This document shows, piece after piece, positions 46,208 to 47,037 of a DNA stretch of 47,037 nucleotides. Numbering within the stretch: the stretch's first letter is position 1; each line of letters opens with the position of its first letter. The stretch covers positions 1 to 47,037 of IMG/VR virus record IMGVR_UViG_3300012008_000008, one strand, 5' to 3'. The stretch comes from a virus. The notes under the pieces were generated by a model that was not told where the DNA came from, searched no databases, and saw only the letters and a program-made list of their open reading frames with translations. Both the position numbers and the translations under genes were made by a program.

Positions 46208-46808
46208 ATGACGACTGATTTCAACCCACCGACTACCACGTTGTTCTCTTTTGCGGCGGCGGCAGCTTCGGCTACCGTGTCCATCAACTACGACAGCCTG
46301 CGCGGGTATTCGATCCAGAAGTCCGACGCCGGGGCCGCCTCGACGGACCGCTTGGTCTTTCAGGGCAAGGCCGTGCCCGCGTCCACGCCGTGGACGGCAA
46401 CAATGAAGATCGATACGCGCGTTGTCGGCAGTGGCGACTTCGACCGGATCGGTATCTCGCTCTACGACACTGTATCCGGCAAGCTGCTCCTGCACGGCAT
46501 CAACTTTCAGGGCGGCACGATTGACCTGACGGACGATGTACTTCACCGCGCTCGGGACGTTTAGTGCTTCGCCGTACAGTCAAGCCGTTGTCGGCACGCT
46601 GCCCCAATGGTTTCGCGTCAGCTTCGATGGGACCACCTATACGTTCGCTATATCGTTTGACGGGAATATCACGTGGGTCACCGTGGCCTCGCTCGCCGCT
46701 GCGAGCTATTTCACGGCGAACAAGGTGGGTATCGCGCTGGAGACATTCGCTGTCCCCGTGATCAAGCCCACCGCTCTGATCCTCTACTACAATGATCCTG
46801 ATTTCTGA
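46208..46808 (+). CDS. Fibre/lectin-like protein, frame-disrupted
   Basis: ATG 46208 begins MTTDFNPPTTTLFSFAAAAA and includes NYDSLRGYSIQKSDAGAAST. The frame stops at 46564 after LTDDVLHRARDV, but the +1 frame carries on with MYFTALGTFSASPYSQAVVG, WFRVSFDGTTYTFAISFDGN and ends at 46808. Removing one G near 46535 joins them into about 199 residues. The WFRVSFDG-TYTFAISFDG strand pattern looks like a jelly-roll/lectin domain. A paralogue follows directly. Confidence 0.6.
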
Positions 46809-47037
46809 TGTCTACTATTATCTTCACAACGGAAGAGATGTTCGGGGCCTCGTTTGGCTCCACGTTCGGGACCCCGCATGCGGGTGGCGGCGCGACCGCC
46901 GTTGTCACATATGACAGCCTGCGCGGCTACTCGATTGCACGAACGGACAGCGGGACTAGCGGAGAGGCCGCGTTCTTCACGGGCTCGCCCGTGCCTACAC
47001 CCGCCCCACCGCCGGGCGCGAAGGGAGGCTCGGGCTC
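46808..47037 (+). CDS. Paralogous fibre protein, 3' end cut by window edge
   Basis: ATG 46808 shares a base with the previous stop (TGATG) and the frame is open to the window end (76 codons). MSTIIFTTEEMFGASFGSTF leads to VTYDSLRGYSIARTDSGTSG, matching INYDSLRGYSIQKSDAGAAS of the preceding gene, so the two are tandem duplicates. Confidence 0.65.
   Translation, partial: MSTIIFTTEEMFGASFGSTFGTPHAGGGATAVVTYDSLRGYSIARTDSGTSGEAAFFTGSPVPTPAPPPGAKGGSG

Noticed and set aside
1-47037. Search for tRNA or rRNA genes, integrase, lysin and replication polymerase
   Set aside because: No cloverleaf-like or rRNA-like stretch and no matching protein motifs were seen; absence here says nothing about the rest of the genome.

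Overview
The window is part of a tailed double-stranded DNA phage genome (or a prophage seen without its ends). It has a nearly complete siphovirus-type virion module: small and large terminase, DUF4055-type portal, Mu-F-like minor head protein, scaffold, major capsid protein, head-tail connectors, tail tube, a frameshifted tail assembly chaperone pair, tape measure and tail-tip and fibre genes. GC-rich sequence, preferred C/G third codon positions and recognisable small-protein families suggest an alphaproteobacterial host, probably Hyphomicrobiales. This is inference. I see no integrase, repressor, tRNA, rRNA, CRISPR array, polymerase, helicase or lysis cassette; the replication genes probably lie beyond the left edge, where the leftward operon continues.

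Layout. (1) Positions 1-4313 hold a leftward operon of about 19 very small genes, nearly all joined by ATGA, GTGA or TGATG overlaps and driven by a consensus promoter at 4361-4389. The recognisable members are a DEDDh exonuclease and, just upstream of it, a protein ending in the DDDIPF tip of bacterial SSB. (2) Positions 4314-5317 are a non-coding, AT-richer control region with two repeat families (three copies of CTCAGCTTTCTCAC, about eleven TTAAC sites) and promoters facing both ways; it is a candidate origin or regulatory centre. (3) Positions 5318-12325 hold a rightward run of small accessory genes, many with a membrane segment or zinc-binding cysteines. (4) Positions 12393-16618 hold small genes, five of which start with the same tag (M-KDALGHGSN); one of the five continues into what looks like an enzyme or toxin domain. 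(5) Positions 16747-31289 are DNA packaging and head genes, with an HDxxGH-motif protein and a probable ADP-ribosyltransferase between portal and scaffold. (6) Positions 31368-47037 are head completion, tail and fibre genes, cut by the right edge.

Regulation. Consensus TTGACA promoters sit at operon boundaries (4389 leftward; 5088, 5255, 19153 and 45293 rightward). A second element, TTGTCAGTTGTTC, occurs seven times in intergenic gaps of the virion region, usually with a TAnnnT hexamer at a fixed distance, and looks like a phage-specific promoter or operator family. A 13-bp site, CATGGTTAACAGG, lies inside the portal promoter and again, inverted, in the control region.

Mobile and odd features. 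Two paralogous GIY-YIG homing endonucleases, one HNH endonuclease and one HNH-like gene sit at gene junctions. One GIY-YIG gene follows a portal gene whose last seven codons are a synonymous copy of those that end the endonuclease. About seven genes are split by apparent single-base insertions; these may be assembly errors or real decay and should be resolved before functional work.
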